Below, in pieces: positions 43,377-51,750 of a stretch of DNA of 64,000 nt. The notes beneath the pieces were generated by a model. It was not told the origin of the DNA and did no database searches. It worked only from the letters and a program-made list of their open reading frames with translations. The stretch is from the NCBI GenBank assembly GCA_050953445.1, contig JBMNMS010000001.1:186001-250000 (forward strand), given 5' to 3'. Source of the stretch: JBMNMS01 sp050953445. GTDB lineage: Bacteria > Bacillota > Clostridia > Peptostreptococcales > Anaerovoracaceae. A program made the translations under genes and the position numbers. Within the stretch, counting starts at the first letter, position 1. Each line of letters begins with the position of its first letter.

Positions 43377-44504
43377 CTACAAATATGCTTGCGGATCTTT
43401 ATATTCTCCGTTTACCCTTACCTCAAAGTGGAGATGAGGCCCTGTGGATACCCCGGTGTTTCCCGAAAGGGCGATCTGCTGTCCCCTTTCCACCTTCTGC
43501 CCCGCCGATACAAGCAGTCTGCTGTTGTGAGCATAAAGGGTGACGATTCCTCCTCCATGGTCAACCATAACCATATATCCATAACTATTATTCCATGCCG
43601 CTTTAATGACGGTTCCCGAGTTGGCAGCAACTATGGAGCTGCCTGTTGGCACACCTATATCCAATCCGGTATGTAATTTCTTGGTTTTGGTCACAGGATG
43701 AATCCTGTATCCAAATTTTGAAGTGATCCTTGTGGAAGCCGGGCAAGGCCACTGCATTATCCCTCCGGAATAGGCAACATTGGGGTTTTGGAGCCTTAAT
43801 ATTTCGGCTGTCAAAGCATTTGCCTCCGCATTTAGTGCATCTAATTCCTTTTCCAAGCTGGCATTTTCTGCGGCAATCTGCTGTCTCGCCTCAGCCACGC
43901 TATTTCTGCTTATGGCCAGCTCACATTTTTTATCCGCCTCTTTTGCCTTCTTTCTCTCTAAATCCCCCCTGAGAATATCTAAAGTCTTCTTACATTCTTC
44001 TATTACATTGTATTGGTCCTCTATTTCCTCCAAAACTTCTATATCGTTATTCAAAATCTTTTGAACCATATCTAAGTTTGTCAAAAAATCGGTGATACTC
44101 TCTGAACCTAAAAGAACCTCCAACATGCCAACCTCACCGTTTTTATACATCGCCCGCAGTCTGGTTCCCATTTCATCGCTTTGCTGATCTATCTCTTCCT
44201 GTTTGGCATCTAATTCTCTTTGTTTTTCGTTAATCTGTATCGTGGTTTTGCATATATCATCCTGAAGGCACTTTATTTCTGCCTCTACACTTTTAATCTG
44301 CTTGTCCAGAACCTGAATTTCCTTGGTAAGCTTCCCCTCTTCATTTTTCCCTTCTTTTAATTGTTTTCTGGTTTCGCTTATCTGGCTGTTAAGATTATTC
44401 AGCTTACTCTTTTTTCCTTCATCAGCATAACCATATCCTGCCCCTGCCACACCTACCAATAGCATCATGATCAAGATACCGGCTATCCCTCTCCTTATGC
44501 CCAT
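43377..44504 (-). CDS. EnvC-like murein hydrolase activator (coiled coil plus M23 peptidase domain)
   Basis: 375 aa from the ATG at 44504, which has AAGGAGGG upstream. Signal peptide (about 1-28). A long coiled coil (about 30-250) full of Glu/Lys/Gln heptads. The C-terminal LytM/M23 domain is complete: HTGLDIGVPTGSSIVAA, VMVDHGGGIVTLYAHNS and GNTGVSTGPHLHFEVR, with H-x(n)-D and HxH zinc ligands kept. It could therefore be an active endopeptidase rather than a degenerate activator. It follows ftsX by 14 bases, consistent with FtsEX controlling it across the membrane during division. Confidence 0.92.
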   Translation of the reverse strand: MGIRRGIAGILIMMLLVGVAGAGYGYADEGKKSKLNNLNSQISETRKQLKEGKNEEGKLTKEIQVLDKQIKSVEAEIKCLQDDICKTTIQINEKQRELDAKQEEIDQQSDEMGTRLRAMYKNGEVGMLEVLLGSESITDFLTNLDMVQKILNNDIEVLEEIEDQYNVIEECKKTLDILRGDLERKKAKEADKKCELAISRNSVAEARQQIAAENASLEKELDALNAEANALTAEILRLQNPNVAYSGGIMQWPCPASTRITSKFGYRIHPVTKTKKLHTGLDIGVPTGSSIVAANSGTVIKAAWNNSYGYMVMVDHGGGIVTLYAHNSRLLVSAGQKVERGQQIALSGNTGVSTGPHLHFEVRVNGEYKDPQAYL

Positions 44505-44518
44505 CTGCTTTTCCCTCC

Positions 44519-45415
44519 TTACGTATCCAGAAATCTTCTCATGGACGTAATGCTTCCAAATGCCCCTATGCTGGTACCAAGGGCTGTAAAAATCCAAACT
44601 AAATTTATTATTAAAAACTTTTCCGGTACTAATGCCGTTGAAAACATAACTATAACCCCTTTTTCAAGGGTTTCTATCAGCTTATAGTATACCAGGCTAA
44701 TTAATCCTATCGAAATAATGGCTGAAAAAATTCCAATAAGGATACCTTCCACTAAAAAAGGTCCACGTATAAACCAGTTTGTAGCACCTACATATTTCAT
44801 TATACTGATTTCCCGTTCCCTTGCAAGCACGGTAAGCTTTACAGTATTTGAAACTACCACTACGGAAACCACGATCAGAAAAACTATAACTATCAAAGCA
44901 GCTAATTTAATTATTCTGGTAACCTGGAGCAGCTGATCCACTGTGGTTTGATAATATCTGATTTCATCGACTCCATCCAGCTTGTTTGCCATGGCAACAA
45001 CCTTATCTGCATCCTCAATAGCCGTTACCTTTACCCTCAGAGAATTTGGAAGAGGGTTATTTCTCAGACCCTCAAGGAGATATGCTTTTTCACCAAACTT
45101 AACCTTGAATTCCTCCATGGCACGTGCTTTTGAAACATATTCAACCGATGCCACCTCTTCCATTTCCTTAAACTTGTCGGCTATTACCGTTGCCTCCTTG
45201 CGGCTTGTCCCATCCAGAAAATATATTTGAACCGTGTCAAATTGTTTTTTAGCAGTTTCCGTCATCATGTTTACATTGACCACCAGAATGAAAAACAGCC
45301 CTAATAACAATAACATGGCGGTTATGGAAAACAGCGACGCAAACATCATCGCTCGATTCCTAAATATCTGTCTGAATCCCTGCTTGATTGAGTGAATCAG
45401 TCCTCTAAAAAACAT
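44519..45415 (-). CDS. ftsX: Cell-division permease FtsX
   Basis: 298 aa from the ATG at 45415, with GGGGTG 10 bases upstream. Four transmembrane segments: one after the N-terminal RQIFRNRAMMFASLFSI motif and three at the C-terminus. A large extracellular loop (about 55-170) contacts the murein hydrolase partner. The core LAREREISIMKYVGATNWFI is diagnostic. It overlaps ftsE by 11 bases. With FtsE it couples ATP hydrolysis to peptidoglycan cleavage at the septum. Confidence 0.94.
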   Translation of the reverse strand: MFFRGLIHSIKQGFRQIFRNRAMMFASLFSITAMLLLLGLFFILVVNVNMMTETAKKQFDTVQIYFLDGTSRKEATVIADKFKEMEEVASVEYVSKARAMEEFKVKFGEKAYLLEGLRNNPLPNSLRVKVTAIEDADKVVAMANKLDGVDEIRYYQTTVDQLLQVTRIIKLAALIVIVFLIVVSVVVVSNTVKLTVLAREREISIMKYVGATNWFIRGPFLVEGILIGIFSAIISIGLISLVYYKLIETLEKGVIVMFSTALVPEKFLIINLVWIFTALGTSIGAFGSITSMRRFLDT

Positions 45416-46145
45416 GGCCGTCAAACACCCCTTCCCGCCTTAGGATTTGGCTGGGGTCTTCCTCATCATATGCCCCGTAGGCACCGCCCCTGTCATCTCT
45501 GACCAACATTCCCTTTTCAATAGCGATTACACGTTTCCCCATCCTGTCCACAATATCCTTTGCATGGGTTACCATAACAATAGTTGTTCCCCGGCGATTA
45601 ATCTGATCCAAAAGCTGCATTATTTCCCAGGCAGTATCAGGATCCAGATTTCCCGTAGGCTCATCTGCTATTAAAACGGTAGGATTGTTTATTATAGCCC
45701 TTGCTATTGCGACTCTCTGCTGTTCTCCGGCGGAAAGTTCATGAGGATACCTGTCGGCCTTTGAGCTTATACCAACCAAGCTTAATGCCTGGGGAACATT
45801 CCTTTTTATATTGCGATTTGTGGCATGGATAATCTCCATGGCAAAGGCCACATTTTCAAATACGGTTTTTTTGGGCAGCAATCTAAAATCCTGGAAGACC
45901 ATACCTATATTTCTTCGTAGTCGGGGAATCTGACGATTGGACATCCTCGTTACATCCCTTCCTCCAACCAGTATCATGCCTTCATCCGGATCTATTTCCT
46001 TTAATATTAGTTTTATAAAGGTCGATTTGCCCGCGCCGCTAGGGCCAACTAAAAAAACAAAATCACCTTTATTTATTGAAATGCTAACATTACGTATACC
46101 TATATTGCTTCCGTAGGTTTTCGTAACATTGTCAAATTTAATCAT
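45405..46145 (-). CDS. ftsE: Cell-division ATP-binding protein FtsE
   Basis: 246 aa. ABC ATPase with Walker A VGPSGAGKSTFIKLI, Q-loop GMVFQDFRLLPKKTVFENV, signature LSAGEQQRVAIARAI and Walker B VLIADEPTGNLDP. It partners with FtsX. The C-terminal tail (about 20 residues beyond the standard domain) is acidic. First gene of the ftsE-ftsX-envC-like-recJ-ctpA run. A TATAAT hexamer lies near 46200 upstream on the minus strand, without a good -35. Confidence 0.95.
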   Translation of the reverse strand: MIKFDNVTKTYGSNIGIRNVSISINKGDFVFLVGPSGAGKSTFIKLILKEIDPDEGMILVGGRDVTRMSNRQIPRLRRNIGMVFQDFRLLPKKTVFENVAFAMEIIHATNRNIKRNVPQALSLVGISSKADRYPHELSAGEQQRVAIARAIINNPTVLIADEPTGNLDPDTAWEIMQLLDQINRRGTTIVMVTHAKDIVDRMGKRVIAIEKGMLVRDDRGGAYGAYDEEDPSQILRREGVFDGHVF

Positions 46146-46290
46146 ATGTAATCCCTTCTAAATACGGGTATGGGCGATTTTCATAAAAAACGCCTTTTAT
46201 ACATTATAATACAAAAAACTTCTAAGGAAAACCCGAATTATGTTACAAGTTTGTTACACCACACCATTCGATTATTTATCGTAATAAGCC

Positions 46291-47313
46291 TCAGATTTCT
46301 AAACTTAGGGTTGCGTACGCCTCAAGATATATATTATCTTCAAAACCTTCCTTATATTTATAGTAAGCAGCACATCCTATCATAGCTGCGTTATCAGTGC
46401 ACAAAATGTTCGAGGGGGAGAAAAAAGCAATCCCATTATCGCCACAGGCCTTTTCCATTTTCATACGAAGCAGAGAATTTGCCGCAACACCTCCTGCCAA
46501 AGCTATACTTTTTCTTCCGGTCTTCAAAGCTGCCTTTATAGCCTTGTCAGTTATCACGTCGGTTACTGCATCCTGAAAACCTGCCGCCACATCTTCAATA
46601 ATTATCTGCTGACCCTTCTGTTTCTGATTGTTAATGTAATTTAACACCTCGGTCTTCGTTCCGCTAAAGCTAAAATCCAAACTGTCCTTATCCAAATATA
46701 CCCTTTTAAATTTTATTGCATCAGGATTTCCCTGCCTTGCTGCACGATCAATCAAAGGTCCACCAGGATAACCCAACCCCAATACTCTGGCTACCTTGTC
46801 AAAGGCCTCCCCTGCGGCATCGTCTCTGGTCTGCCCCAGCACTACAAATTCATTATATCCCTTCACATCGATTATGTGGGTATGACCACCCGATACAACC
46901 ATGGCAAGAAAGGGAGGTTCCAACTCTTTGTTTTCTATGTAGTTGGAGCTAATATGCCCCTGTATATGATGTACTCCAACCAAAGGCTTTCCCACCGAAA
47001 AAGCCAGAGCCTTTGCGGTAGCAACTCCGATGAGAAGCGCCCCTATTAACCCGGGTCCGTAAGTGACACCGAAAAGATCCACTTCCTTTAAGCTTATCCC
47101 GGCTTCCTCTATAGCCCTATTTATAACATGTCCCATATTAGTCAGATGATGGCGGGATGCAATCTCAGGAACAACTCCGCCATAGGCCTGATGTATTTCA
47201 ATTTGTGAGGATATAACATTGGAAAGTATCGTTCTGCCCTCCTCTAAAAAGGCTACCGAAGTCTCGTCACAGCTGGTTTCAATAGCCATTGTAATAAATT
47301 TTCCGTTTTTCAT
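46291..47313 (-). CDS. tsaD: tRNA N6-adenosine threonylcarbamoyltransferase TsaD
   Basis: 340 aa from the ATG at 47313; the upstream 15 codons are not family-like. Transfers the threonylcarbamoyl group to A37 of ANN-decoding tRNAs (t6A). ASKHA-fold motifs: AIETSCDETSVAF, the metal ligands in GVHHIQGHISSNY (HxxxH), VSGGHTHI and ALAGGVAANSLLR, with DNAAMIGCAAYY at the end. It belongs to the tsaE-tsaB-rimI group just upstream in transcription order, the common Firmicutes arrangement. Confidence 0.96.
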   Translation of the reverse strand: MKNGKFITMAIETSCDETSVAFLEEGRTILSNVISSQIEIHQAYGGVVPEIASRHHLTNMGHVINRAIEEAGISLKEVDLFGVTYGPGLIGALLIGVATAKALAFSVGKPLVGVHHIQGHISSNYIENKELEPPFLAMVVSGGHTHIIDVKGYNEFVVLGQTRDDAAGEAFDKVARVLGLGYPGGPLIDRAARQGNPDAIKFKRVYLDKDSLDFSFSGTKTEVLNYINNQKQKGQQIIIEDVAAGFQDAVTDVITDKAIKAALKTGRKSIALAGGVAANSLLRMKMEKACGDNGIAFFSPSNILCTDNAAMIGCAAYYKYKEGFEDNIYLEAYATLSLEI

Positions 47314-47341
47314 AAATTTCCCTTTAGTCTCTTCACTACCT

Positions 47342-47554
47342 CTATTCCATAGTTCCACCGGTGAATCGGCTATCCAGCCTTAGCCCACATTGGCCATCCG
47401 GTGACATGTGGCCACAATTCTCACAAGAGCGATAATTTGTCATATTAAACATATTCACATCTCTTCGCCTTATAAAACGGCTACAATGGGCTGCCACCGA
47501 TAACATTTCATCTTCATACCCATAGTCTTCATCGTAAAACTTGCCTTTTCTCAT
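47342..47554 (-). CDS. Small Cys-containing protein in the t6A operon
   Basis: 70 aa from the ATG at 47554, which has GGGGG at proper distance. Acidic start (KFYDEDYGYEDEM) and a CENCGHMSPDGQCGLRLD segment with three Cys, which resembles a small zinc-binding knuckle, plus an upstream Cys. No membrane segment. It lies between rimI (78 bases) and tsaD (28 bases). The family is not recognised. Confidence 0.5.
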   Translation of the reverse strand: MRKGKFYDEDYGYEDEMLSVAAHCSRFIRRRDVNMFNMTNYRSCENCGHMSPDGQCGLRLDSRFTGGTME

Positions 47555-47632
47555 TTCTGCACCCCCGCTAACCATTCTTATATGTGTTGACATCTTTACT
47601 TAGTATAGCGAAGGCGACCATTTATATTCATG

Positions 47633-48121
47633 TTAAAGAGATGCTCTCCACATGATCAAAGCATTCTCTCCATTATTCTCATAGTACCCTTTGCGGCATC
47701 CTGCAATGTGAAATCCATATCTTTCATATAGTCTGATAGCATTATCATTACCTTCACGCACCTCCAAGGTAAACCGCCTAAATCCGCCATCTTCCGCTAA
47801 TTCCATGAGCCTGGAAAGAAGCCTTCCCCCTATTCCTTTGCACCTGTATCCCGGATGTACCGCAATATTCGTAATATGTCCCTCATCTACGATTAGCCAA
47901 AGACCTGCGTATCCAATTATCTCCCCATCAAATTCCGCCAGGAGGTAATAGGCAAGCCCATTATCATCAAGCTCTCTATCGAACGACGCCCTTGACCATG
48001 GGTCGGAAAAACACAGTCCATCCAAGTGGGCCATAGCCGCCCCATCATCGGGTTTAGCCTTCCTGAATATTACCTTTTCTTCAGTTTTATCATTCCTTTT
48101 GCTTATTGCTTTTCTTTTCAT
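47633..48121 (-). CDS. rimI: Ribosomal protein S18-alanine N-acetyltransferase RimI
   Basis: 162 aa. GNAT enzyme acetylating the N-terminal Ala of ribosomal protein S18. The acetyl-CoA loop is HPGYRCKGIGGRLLSRLME; family marks are FSDPWSRASF, GYAGLWLIVDEGHITNIAV and YERYGFHIAGCRKGYY. The start overlaps the tsaB 3' end by 32 bases. The tsaB-rimI-tsaD linkage supports the name over a generic GNAT. Confidence 0.92.
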   Translation of the reverse strand: MKRKAISKRNDKTEEKVIFRKAKPDDGAAMAHLDGLCFSDPWSRASFDRELDDNGLAYYLLAEFDGEIIGYAGLWLIVDEGHITNIAVHPGYRCKGIGGRLLSRLMELAEDGGFRRFTLEVREGNDNAIRLYERYGFHIAGCRKGYYENNGENALIMWRASL

Positions 48122-48848
48122 TTAACAGTCGCTCTTCCAGTCTTCTTTGCGCCTCTGCCTTACGGATATAAACAGGTTCCAACTCATCCCAGGTCAGCAA
48201 CTGCCCTTTATTCCATTTTTCCAATGCTAATCTGGCTACCGAAGAAGCTTTATGATTATTAACATCTTCATGGGCATACACAATTTTCTGCCCCTCATTA
48301 AAGTTTACCCAATCCTTAAATCTTTCATTATAAACATGAGCTCCATCCCCGAATATCATAATTTCCTTTTTTGAAGGTTTATGCAGGGAATTCAACGCAA
48401 GATTAAAAAAATCCTCAATGGCATAGGCACCATCGGGAACGGCCTGAAGACATACCCCATCCTTCCAAAAATAGGCTCCACCATATACTTGTTCCTGCCT
48501 GGCATCGAAAACCGGACAAATCAATCCCTGGTAATGGGGGGTATTCCATGCAAAGGACATGAGAGTAGGCACTCCTATGACAGGAATCTGCAATGCCATG
48601 GCCAGAGCCTTACATGTTGCCATCCCTATCCTGATTCCTGTAAATGAACCGGGCCCTTGGGATACTGCTATGCATGACAAATCTTCGATGGCAAGGCCCC
48701 TTTCCTTCAATAGAGTGCTTATCATAGGAATTAAATTCTGTAAATGGGATAGTTCCTTTGGAGACGAGATGCTATACACATCCCCTTTTTGATTTATTAA
48801 TGCAACCGAGGCTTTTCTGCCCGTGGTCTCTATAGCCAATAAATTCAT
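48090..48848 (-). CDS. tsaB: t6A biosynthesis protein TsaB
   Basis: 252 aa. Non-catalytic ASKHA-fold partner of TsaD. Marks: LLAIETTGRKASVALI at the start and the SQGPGSFTGIRIGMATCKALA region. It dimerises with TsaD and, with TsaE, forms the threonylcarbamoyl transfer complex. It overlaps tsaE by four bases at its start and rimI by 32 bases at its end. Confidence 0.95.
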   Translation of the reverse strand: MNLLAIETTGRKASVALINQKGDVYSISSPKELSHLQNLIPMISTLLKERGLAIEDLSCIAVSQGPGSFTGIRIGMATCKALAMALQIPVIGVPTLMSFAWNTPHYQGLICPVFDARQEQVYGGAYFWKDGVCLQAVPDGAYAIEDFFNLALNSLHKPSKKEIMIFGDGAHVYNERFKDWVNFNEGQKIVYAHEDVNNHKASSVARLALEKWNKGQLLTWDELEPVYIRKAEAQRRLEERLLNEKKSNKQKE

Positions 48849-49279
48849 ATGACAAATCCTTTTCCGTCAATCCGACAGAGCCTTTCCTGCGGATCCTTTC
48901 CATAATCTATTTCAATTTTAATGCTGTTTTCAGGAAGTAGCTGGTCGATTTTATCCGCCCACTCCACAATACAGACTCCCTTTCCGAAAAAATACTCCTC
49001 ATATCCAAGCTCGTACATCTCCTCTTCATCCATTATTCGATATACATCGAAATGAAATAAGGGCAATCTTCCCCCCCAATACTCTCTTACGATAGTAAAT
49101 GTAGGGCTTGTAACAATTTCCTCAATCCCAAGCCCCCTGGCTATAGCCTTTGATAAGGTAGTTTTGCCGACCCCCAAAGGACCTGAAAGAGCCACCAAAT
49201 CACCTGATTTCAGCTTTTGGCCAAGGCTTTCCCCAAATAGCTCCATATCACGTTGATTTTTCATAATCATGCTTTTCAT
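48845..49279 (-). CDS. tsaE: t6A biosynthesis ATPase TsaE
   Basis: 144 aa if started at 49279. P-loop ATPase with SGPLGVGKTTLSKAIARGL, SPTFTIVREY (switch-like) and HFDVYRI, needed for turnover of the TsaB-TsaD complex. Start choice is uncertain: ATGs occur at 49279, 49270 and 49264, none with a clear ribosome binding site. The promoter at 49286-49314 would start transcription almost exactly at 49279, so the mRNA may be nearly leaderless. First gene of the t6A operon. Confidence 0.92.
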   Translation of the reverse strand: MKSMIMKNQRDMELFGESLGQKLKSGDLVALSGPLGVGKTTLSKAIARGLGIEEIVTSPTFTIVREYWGGRLPLFHFDVYRIMDEEEMYELGYEEYFFGKGVCIVEWADKIDQLLPENSIKIEIDYGKDPQERLCRIDGKGFVI

Positions 49280-49285
49280 TTTTTT

Positions 49286-49314
49286 ATAATACCACAAATA
49301 GGCATGACCCTCAA
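49286..49314 (-). promoter_or_regulatory. Promoter of the tsaE-tsaB-rimI-tsaD operon
   Basis: Minus strand TTGAGG (49314-49309), 17-base spacer, TATTAT (49291-49286). The -10 ends only 7 bases before the first ATG of tsaE. Confidence 0.5.
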
Positions 49315-49375
49315 TTTGTTTGCCTATAATCTCCCTTTAAAACTAAATACCCTTCATCAATATATCAAACTGAGC

Positions 49376-49405
49376 TAAAAAAACCGGAGAGTTGACTCTC
49401 CGGTT
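49376..49405 (-). terminator. Rho-independent terminator of rpsB-tsf
   Basis: Perfect 10-bp stem AACCGGAGAG / CTCTCCGGTT with a four-base loop, followed on the minus strand by a run of seven Ts. It starts 10 bases after the tsf stop. Confidence 0.92.
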
Positions 49406-49414
49406 ACTCGTCGT

Positions 49415-50332
49415 TTAGTTGCCACCCATTTGTTTTGCAACCTCTTCTGCAAAGTTCTCTTCCTTCTTTTCTATTCCTTCGCCTACTTCATACCGAACCA
49501 TTTCAACCACCTTAATGGTTTTGCCAATCTCCTTGGCTACCTGGTCGATATACTGAGCAACGGTTATATCGCCGTCCTTAACGAATTTCTGCTCCAAAAG
49601 ACATGTTTCTTTGAGCTCTTTTTTAAGCCTTCCAATAACCATCTTTTCAACGATATCCACAGGTTTGCCTTCATTTAAAGCCTGCTGCATGAGAATCTTT
49701 TTCTCACTTTCGATATAATCGGGATCAACATCTGTTTCGGCAATAAAACGGGGATTCATCGACGCTACCTGCATAGCTAAGTCCTTGCCCATTACTACCA
49801 CCTGATCGTGGGTTGCTTCAGTTTCCAATCCCACTATTACAGCTATCCGGCCTCCACCGTGAATATATCCCACATGGACCACCCCTGATTTTTCACATCT
49901 TACAAACCTTCTGATGCTCATATTCTCGCCTATTTTTGCAATTTTAGACGTCAAAACATCCTGTACGGTGCCTTCCCCATTATAATCCAGAGTCATGAGT
50001 TCATCAACATCTTTAACTGACGAAGTTAGAATTAGATTGGCTAAGTTTTCCACGAATTCTACGAACTCCTCATTCTTAGCCACAAAATCGGTTTCCGAGT
50101 TAACCTCAATTGCGGCAGCCTTTGTGCCTTCTTCGCCAAATGCCAGGTTTACAAGCCCCTGGGAAGCCACTCTGCCAGCCTTCTTAGCAGCGGTAGCCAG
50201 TCCCTTTTCACGAAGGACCTCAATGGCCTTCTCTATATCTCCATCGGTCTCCATCAAGACCTTCTTACAATCCATCATACCTGCGCCCGTTCTTTCACGC
50301 AGCTCCTTCACCATTGCGGCAGTTACAGCCAT
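49415..50332 (-). CDS. tsf: Translation elongation factor Ts
   Basis: 305 aa. Nucleotide exchange factor for EF-Tu. The N-terminal UBA-like segment is KELRERTGAGMMDCKKVL, and EVNSETDFVAKNEEF is the classic second signature. Two dimerisation-type repeats follow, ending in a short acidic tail. AGGAGG-like site upstream. 32 bases downstream of rpsB, the universal gene order; shared terminator at 49376-49405. Confidence 0.97.
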   Translation of the reverse strand: MAVTAAMVKELRERTGAGMMDCKKVLMETDGDIEKAIEVLREKGLATAAKKAGRVASQGLVNLAFGEEGTKAAAIEVNSETDFVAKNEEFVEFVENLANLILTSSVKDVDELMTLDYNGEGTVQDVLTSKIAKIGENMSIRRFVRCEKSGVVHVGYIHGGGRIAVIVGLETEATHDQVVVMGKDLAMQVASMNPRFIAETDVDPDYIESEKKILMQQALNEGKPVDIVEKMVIGRLKKELKETCLLEQKFVKDGDITVAQYIDQVAKEIGKTIKVVEMVRYEVGEGIEKKEENFAEEVAKQMGGN

Positions 50333-50364
50333 TGTATTCTTCCTCCTGTAAAAATCAATTTATA

Positions 50365-51114
50365 CTATTCCGTTACACTTTCTTCTCTTTCTATCTCCAC
50401 CTCAGCTTGCGGCTCCCCTTCATCAAATGATTCGCCCTGTTTAGCCTCAATTACAGCATCAGCCATTCTGGATGTGATAAGCTTAACCGCCCGGATAGCA
50501 TCATCGTTGGCAGGAATTATAAAGTCCACATCATCCGGATCACAGTTGGTGTCAACTATACCTATTATGGGAATTCCAAGAATTCTGGCTTCCTTAACCG
50601 CAATTCTCTCTTTTTTGGGATCTACCACGAAAACAGCTCCCGGCATACCCTTCATTTCCTCAATTCCGCCTAAAAACTTCTCCAATCTTTCGGCCTCACC
50701 ACGAAGCTTTAGAACCTCCTTTTTAGTCAAGGCATCAAAAGTTCCATCGGTTTCCATATCCCTAATCTCGGCCAATCTCTTAATTCTCAATGAAATCGTT
50801 TTGTAGTTGGTAAGCATTCCTCCAAGCCATCTTTCATTGACAAAGAACATTCCGCATCTTCTTGCCTCATCGGCAATAGCAGCCTGTGCCTGTTTCTTTG
50901 TACCTACAAAGAGGATTGGTCTTCCAGTTTCAGCGACCTCTTTGATAAAGGCATAGGCTTCATCGATTTTTTTGACTGTTTTTTGCAAATCGATGATATA
51001 AATCCCGTTTCTTTCGGTGAAGATGTAGGGAGCCATTTTAGGATTCCATCTCCTGGTCTGATGGCCAAAATGTACGCCGGCTTCTAATAGTTGTTTCATT
51101 GATATAACTGCCAT
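50365..51114 (-). CDS. rpsB: 30S ribosomal protein S2
   Basis: 249 aa. Canonical start [20 protein letters not shown], then [19 protein letters not shown] and [14 protein letters not shown], with an acidic C-terminal tail. CAGGAGGT lies before the ATG. Promoter at 51249-51277 and a structured leader between them; S2 is known to repress its own rpsB-tsf mRNA in other bacteria. Confidence 0.97.
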   Translation of the reverse strand: MAVISMKQLLEAGVHFGHQTRRWNPKMAPYIFTERNGIYIIDLQKTVKKIDEAYAFIKEVAETGRPILFVGTKKQAQAAIADEARRCGMFFVNERWLGGMLTNYKTISLRIKRLAEIRDMETDGTFDALTKKEVLKLRGEAERLEKFLGGIEEMKGMPGAVFVVDPKKERIAVKEARILGIPIIGIVDTNCDPDDVDFIIPANDDAIRAVKLITSRMADAVIEAKQGESFDEGEPQAEVEIEREESVTE

Positions 51115-51138
51115 AATATTACCTCCTGGTTTTTACCT

Positions 51139-51212
51139 CCACACCATCCTTAAAAAAGCAACCTACAGATGATATTCTGAGATGGCACCTACTTTTTCCA
51201 TGATGGAGTGTG
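51139..51212 (-). promoter_or_regulatory. Structured rpsB leader, candidate S2 autoregulatory element
   Basis: On the minus strand CACACTCCATC (51212-51202) pairs with GATGGTGTGG (51148-51139) to close a loop of about 53 bases, ending just before the ribosome binding site. Read from sequence only; no known RNA family was recognised with certainty. Confidence 0.4.
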
Positions 51213-51248
51213 TGTTTTTTGCGGGGCAAAATACCCACAGCGCAACAT

Positions 51249-51277
51249 ACTATACTATAATCTGTGCATAAAATCAA
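51249..51277 (-). promoter_or_regulatory. rpsB promoter
   Basis: Minus strand TTGATT (51277-51272), 17-base spacer, TATAGT (51254-51249). The leader would be about 130 bases. Confidence 0.6.
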
Positions 51278-51308
51278 GTGTTTTAAAATATTTAAATAAT
51301 CATAATCA

Positions 51309-51366
51309 AAGAAGGTGGCAGCCTGAAGGATAGTTCTACCTATCACCTCGCACAAGGCAACATGAC
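51309..51366 (+). promoter_or_regulatory. Structured segment upstream of feoA, possible metal-responsive leader
   Basis: GGTG (51314 on) ... CACC, an inner GATAG / CTATC hairpin and AGCCT / AGGC pairing can fold the segment compactly; it contains GGCAGCC and AAGGCAAC. Those words recall parts of NiCo (czcD) riboswitches, which can precede feo genes, but the four-way junction is not reproduced. No convincing -35/-10 pair was found for feoA. Confidence 0.25.
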
Positions 51367-51424
51367 CAATCATATATTGCACCATAACAGGGTTTTTACA
51401 TCCATAATCGTGCGGGAGGAGAAA

Positions 51425-51664
51425 ATGAATAAAATCTTGCCATTGAACAGTCTAAAGGTTGGAGAAAAGGGATGTGTACAATCAGTAATGTCCAACATTG
51501 CCGAACGGCGGCGGCTACTAAATTTAGGTTTAATCAACGGCACCATAGTTGAAGTATTGCACAAGAGCCCGGCCGGTGATCCAACAGCTTATTCCATAAT
51601 GGGCGCTGTAATTGCCCTCCGGAACGCAGATGCGAAAAACATTTTGGTTCAAATGCATCTGTAA
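51425..51664 (+). CDS. feoA: Ferrous iron transport protein FeoA
   Basis: 79 aa from the ATG at 51425, which has GGGAGGAG upstream. A single SH3-like FeoA domain: LNSLKVGEKGCVQSVMS, ERRRLLNLGLINGTIVEVL and IALRNADAKNILVQ. Small cytosolic partner of FeoB. An 86-base gap separates it from feoB, with no terminator between. Confidence 0.93.
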   Translation: MNKILPLNSLKVGEKGCVQSVMSNIAERRRLLNLGLINGTIVEVLHKSPAGDPTAYSIMGAVIALRNADAKNILVQMHL

Positions 51665-51750
51665 CAGGGGACTAATTAACCTCATAACCTATCAGTAACC
51701 GGGGAAATATTCCCCCCGGCTACATCAAACTTATGCAGGAAGGGTATATT

